The notes beneath the pieces were generated by a model. The model had not been told where the DNA came from and did not search any database. It worked only from the letters and a program-made list of their open reading frames with translations. Shown here piece by piece: positions 50,401 through 54,900 of a stretch of DNA of 59,776 nucleotides; the first letter of the stretch is position 1; each line of letters begins with the position of its first letter. Position numbers and translations under genes: made by a program. Origin of the DNA: an uncultured Bacilli bacterium (GTDB taxonomy: Bacteria > Bacillota_I > Bacilli_A > RF39 > UBA660); assembly GCA_934096715.1 (NCBI GenBank), contig CAKOMQ010000006.1, positions 1 to 59,776 of the forward strand, written 5' to 3'.

Positions 50401-51911
50401 CCCAAGTTTGTTGCAAAATTCGAATTTGTTCCTGCTATTTGTGTAAATTTAGGTCCCATTTCTACCAGTTTCAATGCTGTACTTCCACAATTTTGAAACA
50501 TTGATGTCATATTACTTACTGATGTAGTATTAAAATTATTTCCCAAATCTAAATGTGTAAATTGTGTTGATGAACTACCTGTTCCACTGAACATTTCGCT
50601 CATGTCTGTTACTGTTGTTGTATTAAAATTATTTCCTAATGTTAATGTTTTTAATCTGTTAGCTCCCATATTTTTGAACATGGCTTTCATATTTGTTACT
50701 TTTGTTGTATCAAAACTACTTACAGATAATCCCGTAACAGAATTATGTCCATATCCTTCAAACATTTGACTCATATCTGTTACTTTACTTGTTATAAATC
50801 CTGATCCTAATGTTAATGAGGTCATTGATGTATATCCACAATTTTGAAACATCTGACTCATACTTTTTACATTTCTTGTAGAGAATGAGTTTGGCAATGT
50901 TAATGATGTTTGATTTTTATATCCACAATTCATAAACATTCCTGTTGCATTTACTAAAAATGCTGTATTTAATCTTTCTAAACCTATTATTGCATTATTT
51001 CCATATTCATATCCTATTCCATTAAATAAATAACTTGAATTTGGATTTGCATATATTACATTAGCACTTGCTATAACTATATTATATGGTGCTGATGATT
51101 CTTTATAATATGCTATTATTGATTGATCTTCTGAAACTGATACATCCCAACATGTTGTATTATTTACTGTTGGCACTCCTGATAAATCATTTTTAAATGT
51201 TACACTTTGAATATCTTTTCTTGCAATCCTTGCATTTCCTAAGAATCCACTTGTAAGTGTACCTTCACCTTTTGAACTTACCAAACAATTAAACAATGAT
51301 ATATCTGTTGTTTTATTTTTATTTCCTGAATCATCTACAACTGCCCCTTCATCCATGTGCAATATTAAATTTTCTTCCATTGCTTCCACTAAATTGTTTA
51401 CTGTAAAAGTTTGTTTTACACCAATTTGTCTATTTGTTCCATTTATTGTTGCATATATCTTTTCAATTGAATTATTGGCTGGGTCAAATATTGCAGAATC
51501 ACTTACTACTTTATTTCCTGATAATAATCTAATCATTGCAGGTGTTATAGATGTATTTGCTCTAAAATATTTATCTATTACTGTTATTGCTATTGTTGCC
51601 TTATTAGATGATATATCCACTTGTGGAACTGCTGTTACTTTAGGATCTGTTAAATCCACAAATAATTGATCTACTGTATTTTTGGTTGTAACTGCATCTT
51701 GTATTGTTAATTGGTTTGATCCACTTCCTAGAGTTAAACTTACATTACCACTCCATTCTTTATATAGTTTATTGGCTTGTAGTGTATCTTCTTCTAGATT
51801 AGATAATGTTAATCTATATAATGCATTTTTCGCACTTCCACTGCTTCCTCCCCATCCGTTGCCACCAATTAAACCAATTTCCGCCAGTACCGCCGCTGTT
51901 TGATGAGCCAT
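32475..51911 (-). CDS. Giant 2, C-terminal frame (6,478 codons) of a frameshifted gene
   Basis: This frame continues the 51814-56682 frame; together they encode about 8,068 residues. The first Met (51911) has no ribosome site and no signal sequence, and the first residues before GGNGWGGSS look like out-of-frame noise, so it is not an independent start. After the Gly-rich stretch the sequence resumes in mid-domain (ALYRLTLSNLEED ... EWSGNVSLTL). Order: Ig-like domain, DUF285 block B, about 13 tandem Ig-like units with FGPYxFDNTAP joints (45.9-50.3 kb), then alternating Ig-like groups and DUF285 blocks C, D, E and F. The protein ends inside the cap of block F (IYAPEAVYSS...), with no LPXTG or membrane anchor. 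It is likely a cell-surface filament or adhesin. Confidence 0.88.
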   Translation of the reverse strand: MAHQTAAVLAEIGLIGGNGWGGSSGSAKNALYRLTLSNLEEDTLQANKLYKEWSGNVSLTLGSGSNQLTIQDAVTTKNTVDQLFVDLTDPKVTAVPQVDISSNKATIAITVIDKYFRANTSITPAMIRLLSGNKVVSDSAIFDPANNSIEKIYATINGTNRQIGVKQTFTVNNLVEAMEENLILHMDEGAVVDDSGNKNKTTDISLFNCLVSSKGEGTLTSGFLGNARIARKDIQSVTFKNDLSGVPTVNNTTCWDVSVSEDQSIIAYYKESSAPYNIVIASANVIYANPNSSYLFNGIGYEYGNNAIIGLERLNTAFLVNATGMFMNCGYKNQTSLTLPNSFSTRNVKSMSQMFQNCGYTSMTSLTLGSGFITSKVTDMSQMFEGYGHNSVTGLSVSSFDTTKVTNMKAMFKNMGANRLKTLTLGNNFNTTTVTDMSEMFSGTGSSSTQFTHLDLGNNFNTTSVSNMTSMFQNCGSTALKLVEMGPKFTQIAGTNSNFATNLGFGRDNTIVYCMQNIYKDHYTFKLNSSSGSTISYSTGTINPSENGKAPGPVISANPESSEPARQANVTISVTAGALGGTPASKGQYYLSSSDSSLSGGAWTDFNNGQSITIGAGKTGNYYLYISTITDDNGRVSTKNGTLVTIGGKSYHRFGPYRFDNTAPRIAIDKSSATVSKSTNVTITMYDDQGSVNSGIASTTGKYYLSSSSNSLTGGAEASYTSGTAFTIGTGKTGTYYLFVQTITDKAGNSSNGDLKIGSTNYHKFGPYVFDNAGPIVDASVTGHTPSGDTAKAWKSANITVNLTDQGTAGVNNNATRSYFLSQNAQGTSKEESGYYNSGSAFTIGTGKTGTYYLFIKAITDNLGNASSTKGTMVTVANDGQYHRFGPYNIDNSSPTVTVSPSSLTDAKKSTTVTITLADVGPAGLASTTNQPYYLTTNSSPTTTAQLGTTGTYNSGSAFTIGAGKTGTYYLYVKSISDTATNTSAGNITIEGVSYHKFGPYKFDNTNPTVNLTVTEHTPTGTDATIWRSAKVRLTEYDSGPATLSSNTLKYYFTDSDSKVPTSDSGWSTCNNNDVITIGSGITGTYYVYVKPVTDTASNVSTAGSYHKFGPYKFDNTAPTVTASPASAGWRNSALSVTVNYADTAGSVNSGIATTTGSYYLLANANPTSLGSATGTFTSGTAFSINPGTTGTYYLYTPVITDKAGNESSASITIGGARYHKFGPYQFDKTNPTLTLGAQSNGTFVKSRNVSITIGDADSGLATGASIKYAWSTSTATPSSWTTVTPSYTAGTKSVSFNATGSGLTGPYYLHVQITTLRDVAGNSYTTTLHSSGTFLFDNTAPTVSLGANSDTTWRQNRTVTVTIKDDHSGLETGASIRYGWTTDTSTAPTDYATATISSYSAGAKTATFTANGIINNKRLTGRYYLWIEPLNNTFKDVAGNIQTATAKSTGVFYFDNTAPTVGTMTMKLGSASGGAYGNNSWTNQSVYLAKNNGSDAHSGHKSTTYTVKNSSGSAIYTDRTDPVTLDPGTGNVATYTVTVKTTDNTADTANVSTSSTAYTIKIDKKNPVISLDKESSSNTWAKNHSVKISISDADSGISGTPTIKYGWTTDRNKEPSSYTQASGTSITATGNNSMTGDYYLWVEPVNADLAKDNAGNSVVTKVSTGVFRFDNTAPTAGTMTMKLGSSSGNAYSNATWTNQSVYVAVNNGSDAHSGHKSTTYTVKKKDGSTLYSNITSAVTLDPGAGYTETYTITVTTTDNAGNTATRSYTVMIDKNAPTVSFSPSGNETWKRNHSTTVTITDNDGNIQSNVAVDYAWSESGTSAPSSGWTTKNSGITVSGKSATFTISQGGLSGKYYLWIKTSSIKDDAGNTPPVAVSAKAFWFDNTAPTAGTMTMKLGSSSGSNYTNNSWTNQSVYLAKNNGSDAHSGHKSTTYTVKKNGSVVYSNRTDAVTLDPGDGQEATYDITVTTTDNTTDTANTSTRSYTVKIDKIKPAIKYINTTIDKTNKIVKFTFEATDNHYSSGAFTKGHLTVRIKDENNRDITSQIERTVKTTEKRDSSNNLIGHIYEVELSGLEKLEREVGKNWADFSGTFSIGVQAGILRDLAGNTNTAQTLTVGVSVPSAGSEVIADVVDPLWEKYASTINMQESDATATITTTDKYYSTDKLAQRNVGDNVSDTIKLLVDGKESGATITLTSKKDRTETRNGQTVKVGADYGLAIKGFSVAADQVILKILAGTTTDKSGNTNKETNIALMNQILSTATETASTSTFLGIPNIKRENIQKVIFERSTSSANGYTTYNAAARGDKSIISWVTGSNPYTVHIASDDLMFANKNSSYLFSYIGSGSNCTATSVIENLNILNIGSVTDMKYMFRGTGKQAMTSLNLGNNFYTETVQDMSHMFEECGYNKMTSLELGTNFKTNNVLDMESMFSSTGYKVLETFTFNTSFNTQKVKDMKAMFQNFGHDKLKTLTFTSSFNTRAVTNMQNMFAGCGYSSTQMTTLNLATPAVFNTANVTNMTSMFDGCGYTSMPALNLGTQFNTTKVSTMDYMFRNCGYGKMTTLDLGDLFTTSAVTDMTGMFNGCGYTSMTSLDLGQKFTKIPNASTDFATNCGKSGAVIQAPEAIYSNRTTFKKGPTSTATLAYNRGTLNVKYKPEWTKVSSSLSGTSLAIQLKGATNSNYTSNVTSNLTTSDITVYVDGEEVGDAVYDSTGKKTSGLARTLSSANPKTGATVTQTLTLTGLDQYVRISGKNFTEWSGNVSIKIGGRGQATSTYSANKLVDEYGNQSMMETDQSGSWVSVTFKDGEISQNTNGTMFGDLIKPEIRYEYSNTVIGNANNGNTKTVTVVFDVTDKYFNATTMTKDNITVKFDNDATANSKVSKVLTKKTISADQTSGKITYKANGDIYYNGKKIGERYQLVVSNIQQSSNNGFDYSGQMTLAFDAGKVTDKSGNSNSAKTITVGIDDPENDANHNSGVTVDVVDPVWKLGTVTKNASTGTVTAQIIGTDKFYASNSLTADNITVTVDNENATSISKTLTRTAITSQQVTYNLELKNFEQGSKQTNKDFLEWSGTVKIGIPKGTLKDTSGNSNVATTFNLGHVDFIKPKIEFISATPDKANKTETIVFKVMDKYLKTTGLGTTVAEANNNKAKTKVYVDNNLADSVTKNFTAVSAITYSGKTVGYQYTLQLSGFDQGSRQSGKQYKEWSGTVRLDIDAGVITDESKDNSGGNSNEYKQMTGNFVDFIAPEITYVHGNGDIDYGNKTYTMTFDVTDKYFSKTTLTKDNWASYLTIKIGGVDITTNSKVKKEILSIEDVKQTTAMNKTLSGTTITNGLTNQVIGKRFKLKLSNLEQVIKTGEYVDYSGVVTVALKQGTNSSAIGLDTSGNVNAGQTITSGVNIPGGSSSSQKVVDVVDPLWEQVGPANAKPSAQTSDITLNITDKYFVKGRSFTANDIEVYVNKKLTTGLSVSITKVKDLTYGEQYRININGYPVNASQLGIKIKAGLFADQSGNTTKAQEFVLFSCLASTADETGTDSYFLGKNKKVVKRADIEQVIFVEGLSGANSTKWDVSESGDGSIMAWYTGSGPYKVYVGSSVIINGNIDSSYLFANLGRNTSSMATDATTNPIVKNLSLVHLDSVTNMSYMFAGCGYSKMTGFKLDDSVDTTNVTNMEGMFSNLGYTNMTTMAFGTKFNTANVTNMNKMFENCGYSKLQKLELSINTKSAQKMASMFEGTGHDVMTTLNLGSNFITSNVTTMNAMFKNTGYAKMTSLDLGDNFVVSKVTDMVSMFNGCGYTLMATLDLGPQFTQIPATNTNFATNCGKSGGIIYAPESIYSKLNKFKLNSTSSTTIACSRSTINPVYKPEWTKTSGSFDTATGTMTVEISGKANKVGTPIAGINYVSTLSTYSIDSSKITVYVDDEKADSVAKEVVGPTVVTDSSNKVTEVKYTIKLSGFNQNSRQNGKNFKEWSGNVAIQLAKGTLKDIYGNQNMSEIDVNTSGTMNRIELKDSNVEKNMAGVMFEDTMKPEFTYEYSNTVIGNKKNGNTKTVTVIFDVTDKYFNSASGLTADNITINIGNDTNSNSAVKKVLTKRTTSSDTKSGNITYKANGDIYYNNKKIGERYQLVVSNIQQTSNDGFKYSGIMTVAFPSGKVTDKSGNANDGKSITIGIDDPANDANHNSGAIVDVVDPIWHTENININATNKVVTVDLVGQDKYYSSNSLTTDSIRIFVDGQEVTTTSNVKKSLSSATSVTNGVKYTLTLSNWEEGSKQTGKEFIEWSGTTKIKIAAGTLTDTSGNTSVEQDFTLGHVDFIKPKLFDVKATKYSSSKTEAIEFKLTDKYFDTTDALTADEIAVTIDDEVADGTNGITKKLVNEPLTHTINGVTKTVGYKYTLTLSDFEKARNSNKYKDWSGTVKLEIKAGAVKDTSGNLNEAMPITADFVDFIKPDLQYTHQSSDINAGNRSYTMKFNVTDKYYSSGKLTLSDLTIKMTSGKKGADGKQIYYDLRDAAAQGKVDISLNSDTNIYANNIKATNTSTGNVETLTKVIGNEYTLTISNLEQLEIEQGENTLNYSGIITVAINGYEIKDTSNNRKDNQTITSGVSIPNGGSETVVDVVRPIWRKTGTTVDLSAKTSQLVIEATDTYWKTAPSTATEMKNAITVWADGTDITSSVTVTVSNPTALKEDRIVNGTTTQVQYGNKYTISVSGYPINRNQVKIRIKEGVLVDQSNNKNEASEFIIYNCLKETNSETEATSVFLGMTGIQRQNIDNVTFLSSLNTMPTTATSTTSAPFDVSARQDKSIMAWYTKNSNNSYKVYIGSNDQIFGNQNSSYLFAHIGRSSICTSAQTITNLNLLYTINVTNMHAMFWYTGANAMTGLTFTNNFDTRNVITMTYMFNNFGLNKLSSLILGDSTYTAFNTSNVTSMNSMFGKAGQNSMKTFKLGDSFNTTKVTDMDWMFSECGRKELTELNLGTKFDTQNVKSMNGMFNYIGSEKLKSLTLGDLFNTSKVENMEIMFRGIGASSTDFVKLDLGDNFYTTSANNMTDMFESAGTTAMKTLDLGPAFTKIATTSFVNNSTTGASGITIYAPEAIYSTKNKFKLNTSSTTTINYTRGNINPIYRPEWTKLSSSINTTNKTMTVKVKGNAYITSPVNYSSDVTGTLTASNLTVYVDGEKAELTTSASDKSKILVAITGGATTNSTTGKKEVEYTITLSNFEQKLDSTGLKRQDGKNYKEWSGNVAIQIAKGILSDSYGNKSLAEVDTSGTMQPIELKNNTTETKNNTSSTSTMFSDFIKPEFTYIYADSNINHNDKTLTVQFSVVDKYFLASTLTADQIVLKMKDDETAQVNNNVTKEFSKVEDVKEGTKVIGKKYTLVIKGLQQQDITNGKYKDYSGPMSISIPQNVVTDTSGNANNSKTITIGINEPDQTGSQQIVDVVDPVWRVENLQKTVDSSTGKITATMDLYGTDKYYKSNSLTADKIQVWVDGVNITATGSNANITRTLTKVKDLTETRDGSTVTYGVHYKFTLSDLEETDEVFKAQRDKYAANSSTGRVYREYSGAMKLVIPAGTIQDNYSNSNKVFEVSLGHVDTLKPEVIKVSSTKSTDNKKETFVFDVVDKYLKTSSISKTDTSKIHVLVDGEEATGATKTITDIQDFTATVNGSSQLVGKRYTLEITNLEQTRTSINYDREYSDWSGNVAIKIDAGTATDTSNNANEATTLAGDFVDSIKPNVTYQYATSDINYGTKTFTMVFDITDKHYRLANLGISDLNIKIDGEDVDWNKVTKSLQVTDRYNTVKTTENGVVKEVSRLVGQRYTLTLTNLEQLQVMSGDNYLDYSGIITVAIPANKVEDTTGNWNNATTLTSGITVPGGSGSGQVVDVVDPLVERISSSANAINRTATVKFKVTDKYFAKSTITGDNLKVIVNGKETSGITRTLTSTALNEQKVSGSTTKTVQYGVEYTLTISGFAQDVNQVIVRVPEGYVTDTSKNGNKQTDLIVYNALKLATTESSTTSAFLGGKIQRQNIDNVTFERVIPSTVYDHVNKKIADTTRAWDVSAQGDQSIVAWYVDSETKNGAYKIHIANNNAQKTTEDISNSKVFANQNSAQLFSYIGYSTKCTSQETITNISLLDTDSVTNMYRMFRGTGYNAMTTLDLGSNFNTINVTSTSAMFETTGYKAMTTLNLGSNFNTSNVTTMTYMFNECGFTAMKSLDLGTSFYTSKVTNMHQMFRSCGYTAMTSLNLRSNFNTSAVTNMSEMFENCGYTAMTGLSLGGQFITNSVTSTEKMFRSCGYKAMTSLNLGSSFDTSAVTTMAEMFYETGYTAMTTLNLGGNFKTGKVENMYCMFYRTGREKMTSLDLGGEFDTSKVTDMSNMFYECGYTAMTTLNLGEKFNTSSVENMYRMFYSAGHTAMTSLDLGNKFYTTTVTDMTEMFKGTGTTAMTKLDLGPAFTQIAETHDNIFTNCGTANLTIYAPEAVYSSIKAFKDAQ
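32478..33545 (-). repeat. DUF285 block F, about 12 repeats, C-terminus of giant 2
   Basis: The longest DUF285 block: about eleven 29-residue units (for example FNTSSVENMYRMFYSAGH) plus the cap. The nucleotide copies are very similar, such as the recurring codons for AMTTLNLG, so recombination between units is plausible. The protein stops right after the cap. Confidence 0.88.
36650..37365 (-). repeat. DUF285 block E, about 9 repeats
   Basis: About nine DUF285 units, capped by a copy ending IYAPEAIYSTKNKF. It is followed by the INPIYRPEW start of the next Ig-like domain. Confidence 0.85.
40405..41015 (-). repeat. DUF285 block D, about 7 repeats
   Basis: About seven DUF285 units such as FNTANVTNMNKMFENCGYSK, with the usual cap ending IYAPESIYSKLNKF. 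Confidence 0.85.
44035..44825 (-). repeat. DUF285 block C, about 10 repeats
   Basis: About ten DUF285 units such as FNTTKVSTMDYMFRNCGYGK. The cap ends IQAPEAIYSNRTTF and leads into LNVKYKPEW of the next Ig-like domain. Confidence 0.85.
45950..50265 (-). repeat. Tandem array of about 13 Ig-like units in giant 2
   Basis: Units of roughly 90-120 residues are joined by FGPYKFDNTAPTV-type or IDKNAPTV-type linkers. The first half carries a GxTGTYYLYV core and YHKFGPY ends. The second half alternates units with WTNQSVYLAKNNGSDAHSGH and units with short WTTxxS strands. No DUF285 repeat interrupts the array, unlike the rest of the protein. Confidence 0.8.
50345..50970 (-). repeat. DUF285 block B, about 7 repeats
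   Basis: About seven DUF285 units such as FNTTTVTDMSEMFSGTG, with a divergent cap ending IVYCMQNIYKDHYTF. It leads into the long Ig-like array. Confidence 0.85.
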
Positions 51912-54900
51912 AATTATAATCCATTTGTGTTACTGTAAGTGTCATTTTATTATTAACTTTGTTAACACCATTAGCAAATATTGTTGTCCCATCTATTGAT
52001 AAATCAATTACTGTACTTGTTGTAAATGTAAATGATGCCCAAAAGTTCATCCAACTTGTGTTTTGTTTATTTGCAACTATATCTATATACATTTCTTTTT
52101 TATTTTTATTAATTGTTACACCTTTTTTTATAAATTGTGCATCTGTTTTTCCAAATGACCAATTAAATTGTCCACTTTGTATAGTTGTTTGTTCATTTGG
52201 TTTACCAACTAAATCTTTTACAGCTCCTGCTGCAATTGTCATTTGTATACTACCTGAATATCCACTTAAACCACCAACTGTTACTGTATATCTTTTTCCA
52301 TTTTCTATTGTTTCTTCACTTACTATTGTTGCATTTAAATCTTGACTTTGTCCCCAACCTGTCCAACTACTTTTAACTGTAATTTCATCTGCTGTAATTG
52401 ATTGAGAAAAGTCAAAGTTTGAATCTGTAACTGTAAATACTACTGTAACTGTTCTTGTTGAACTATTTTCTGAACCTGATTCTTTTTTTATGATTGGTAT
52501 ATCTGTATCATTTGCTATCGGTATTTCTCCAACTTCTAAATTTGTTTCTGTATTGTAATAATTTGAAGAGTCCATTAATGTTTTTGCTGGTACATTTATT
52601 TTAACAACTCCTCCTGTATAATTATTAATTGTAATTTTGTATTTTTTACCATTTTTTCCGTCACCATAGTCTTCTACAGAACCTAATGTTATTCCTGAAG
52701 TTACTTTTGTATTATTAATAGTTATTGTTAATTGGTCTATAGAAACTAAGTTTGATGCTGATATTCTTTCATTATCAGTTCCTACCAAATACATTGTAGC
52801 TGTTGTTCCTATTTTTTGTGCACTTTCTATAGTCCATTGAGGTATCTCAATATCAATTCCTTCTAGTGAAATTGTTTTTGCTATACTCTCATTTTCTGGG
52901 TTTCCATTATCTTTTGCTGCTCCTGCATCTATTGTTATTCTTAATGGTTCTCCCTTATAGCTTTTTATTGTTATAGGAAAAGTTTTGGTTTTTCCATCTT
53001 CACTTAAAACTCCATCTCCAATTGATACTTTATTTGTTTCCAAAATTGCATTTGTTGATGCATTTTTTATTTGTACATTTCCTGATGTTATACTTGCTGT
53101 TTTTAATGTCAATATTGTTGCTGAGCTTTTTAATTCTCTAGCATCTTTTGCTACTAAATTAAATCTATATTCACTTGTATTTGGATTAAATCCATTTTTT
53201 CCTCCTCCAGTATATGACCATTCTGGTGGTGTAATATCTGGTGTAAAGATATATTTTTGTTCCGAACATCCATTATCATCTGTGTCTATTAATGAATTTT
53301 CTTTCATTGTTACTACAATTTCTTTTTCTGTTGTATAGTTATTAATTGTTAATTGTACTGCAATGCTTTTTTTATCATCACTTAATGATTGTTGTGTTAT
53401 AGATACACTTCCTGCTGACCCTCCAACTGTAACTGATACATTTGCAGTAGAAATTGAAGAAGTTTTTAATCCTACTTCATCTCCACCTTTTACTATAATT
53501 GAATATGTATGTGCATTTTTATTATAAACTCCATTTGAATAATTTGCTTCCCATGTTGGTGCATTTAAATCTATTGTTATTACATAATCTTTTGCACTAC
53601 TTGTTTTTCCAGCTAAGTCGACTAATGCTCCAGCTTTTATTTTTATTGTTAATTTTCCACCAAATTCACTAATATTATACACTTCTATTGGAAATGATTT
53701 GGTTGTTGAAGTTGATGATGTTGTTAAAAATCTATACCCTGAATTTACTTCCAATGTTCTCGTTCCTGCATAATCTTCTAGAATTACTGTTGTATTACTA
53801 CTATTTAGTATTGACGCATTTGTGTTTAGTGCAAATGAATCTTCTCCTGTTAAAGTTACTTTATATGTATATCCTGATGATGTTGTTGTTGCTGATTTAG
53901 ATACTCTTTCATTCCAAGTTGGATTTGATCTATCTATTCTTACATTTGTAGTCACCACTGAACTAGTATTTCCTGCATTATCTATTGCTCTTATTGCTAT
54001 TGTTGTATCTTGTTCTGTTGAAAACTGATTTGTTGCTGTTACCCTATTTCCACTTGTTGATGATGACCAATCTGATTTCCATGTTCTTTGTCCATCTGTA
54101 CTATATTCTATTCTGTTTATCTTTGAATCAGCATCTTCTGAGTATGCTGAAATTGTTACATTTGATGTTGTCCAATTACCATTGCTTGAATTTGTTACTA
54201 CTGGTGTTGTAGGTGCTGTTCTATCAATTTTTAATTGGAATGATGTTTTAGCTTCATTTCTTGAATAATCTTTTACTCTAATATAGATTGTAGCATTTAT
54301 ACTTGAATCCCAATTTTTTGTAAATGTTGATGTTGATGTATTATTAAATGATGTCCATGTTACTCCATCTGTGCTCCATGCTAATGTTGATGGATTTATT
54401 CCTGAACCTGTATCTGAAAATGTCATTACAGATTTTACTGTTTGTCCTGTCCATGCTCCATTATATGTTGCATTATTTACTGTGTTTTTTACATTTAATG
54501 TTGGTGGTGTTGTTTCATATGCAACTACTTTATTGTATGATACTGTTGTTGAACCACCTGATGTTGTTACTTTCATTGCTGTTGAACCAGAATATATGTC
54601 TGTTGGACAATATATTGTACATGCTCCAGATTTTCCTGTGTTTGATAGGAAGTTGCTTGGTGCATTGTTAATTCCACCACCCCAGCCTCTTGAATATGTT
54701 CCCATTATCTTTTTAAATGATTTTCCTAAATGCAATGTTGTCATTGCATTATGTCCACAATATTCAAACATATTATTCATATGTGAAACCTGTGCTGACC
54801 CCCAGCCAGAAGTACTATAATTAACACTAGATGTATCAAAATTATCTCCTAAATCCAATTCAGTCATTTTTTGATAACCAGTATAATAAAACATATATCT

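Noticed and set aside
51911..51911. Independent start of the 6,478-codon frame at this ATG
   Set aside because: There is no Shine-Dalgarno sequence or signal peptide, and the frame picks up in the middle of a domain begun by the other frame.
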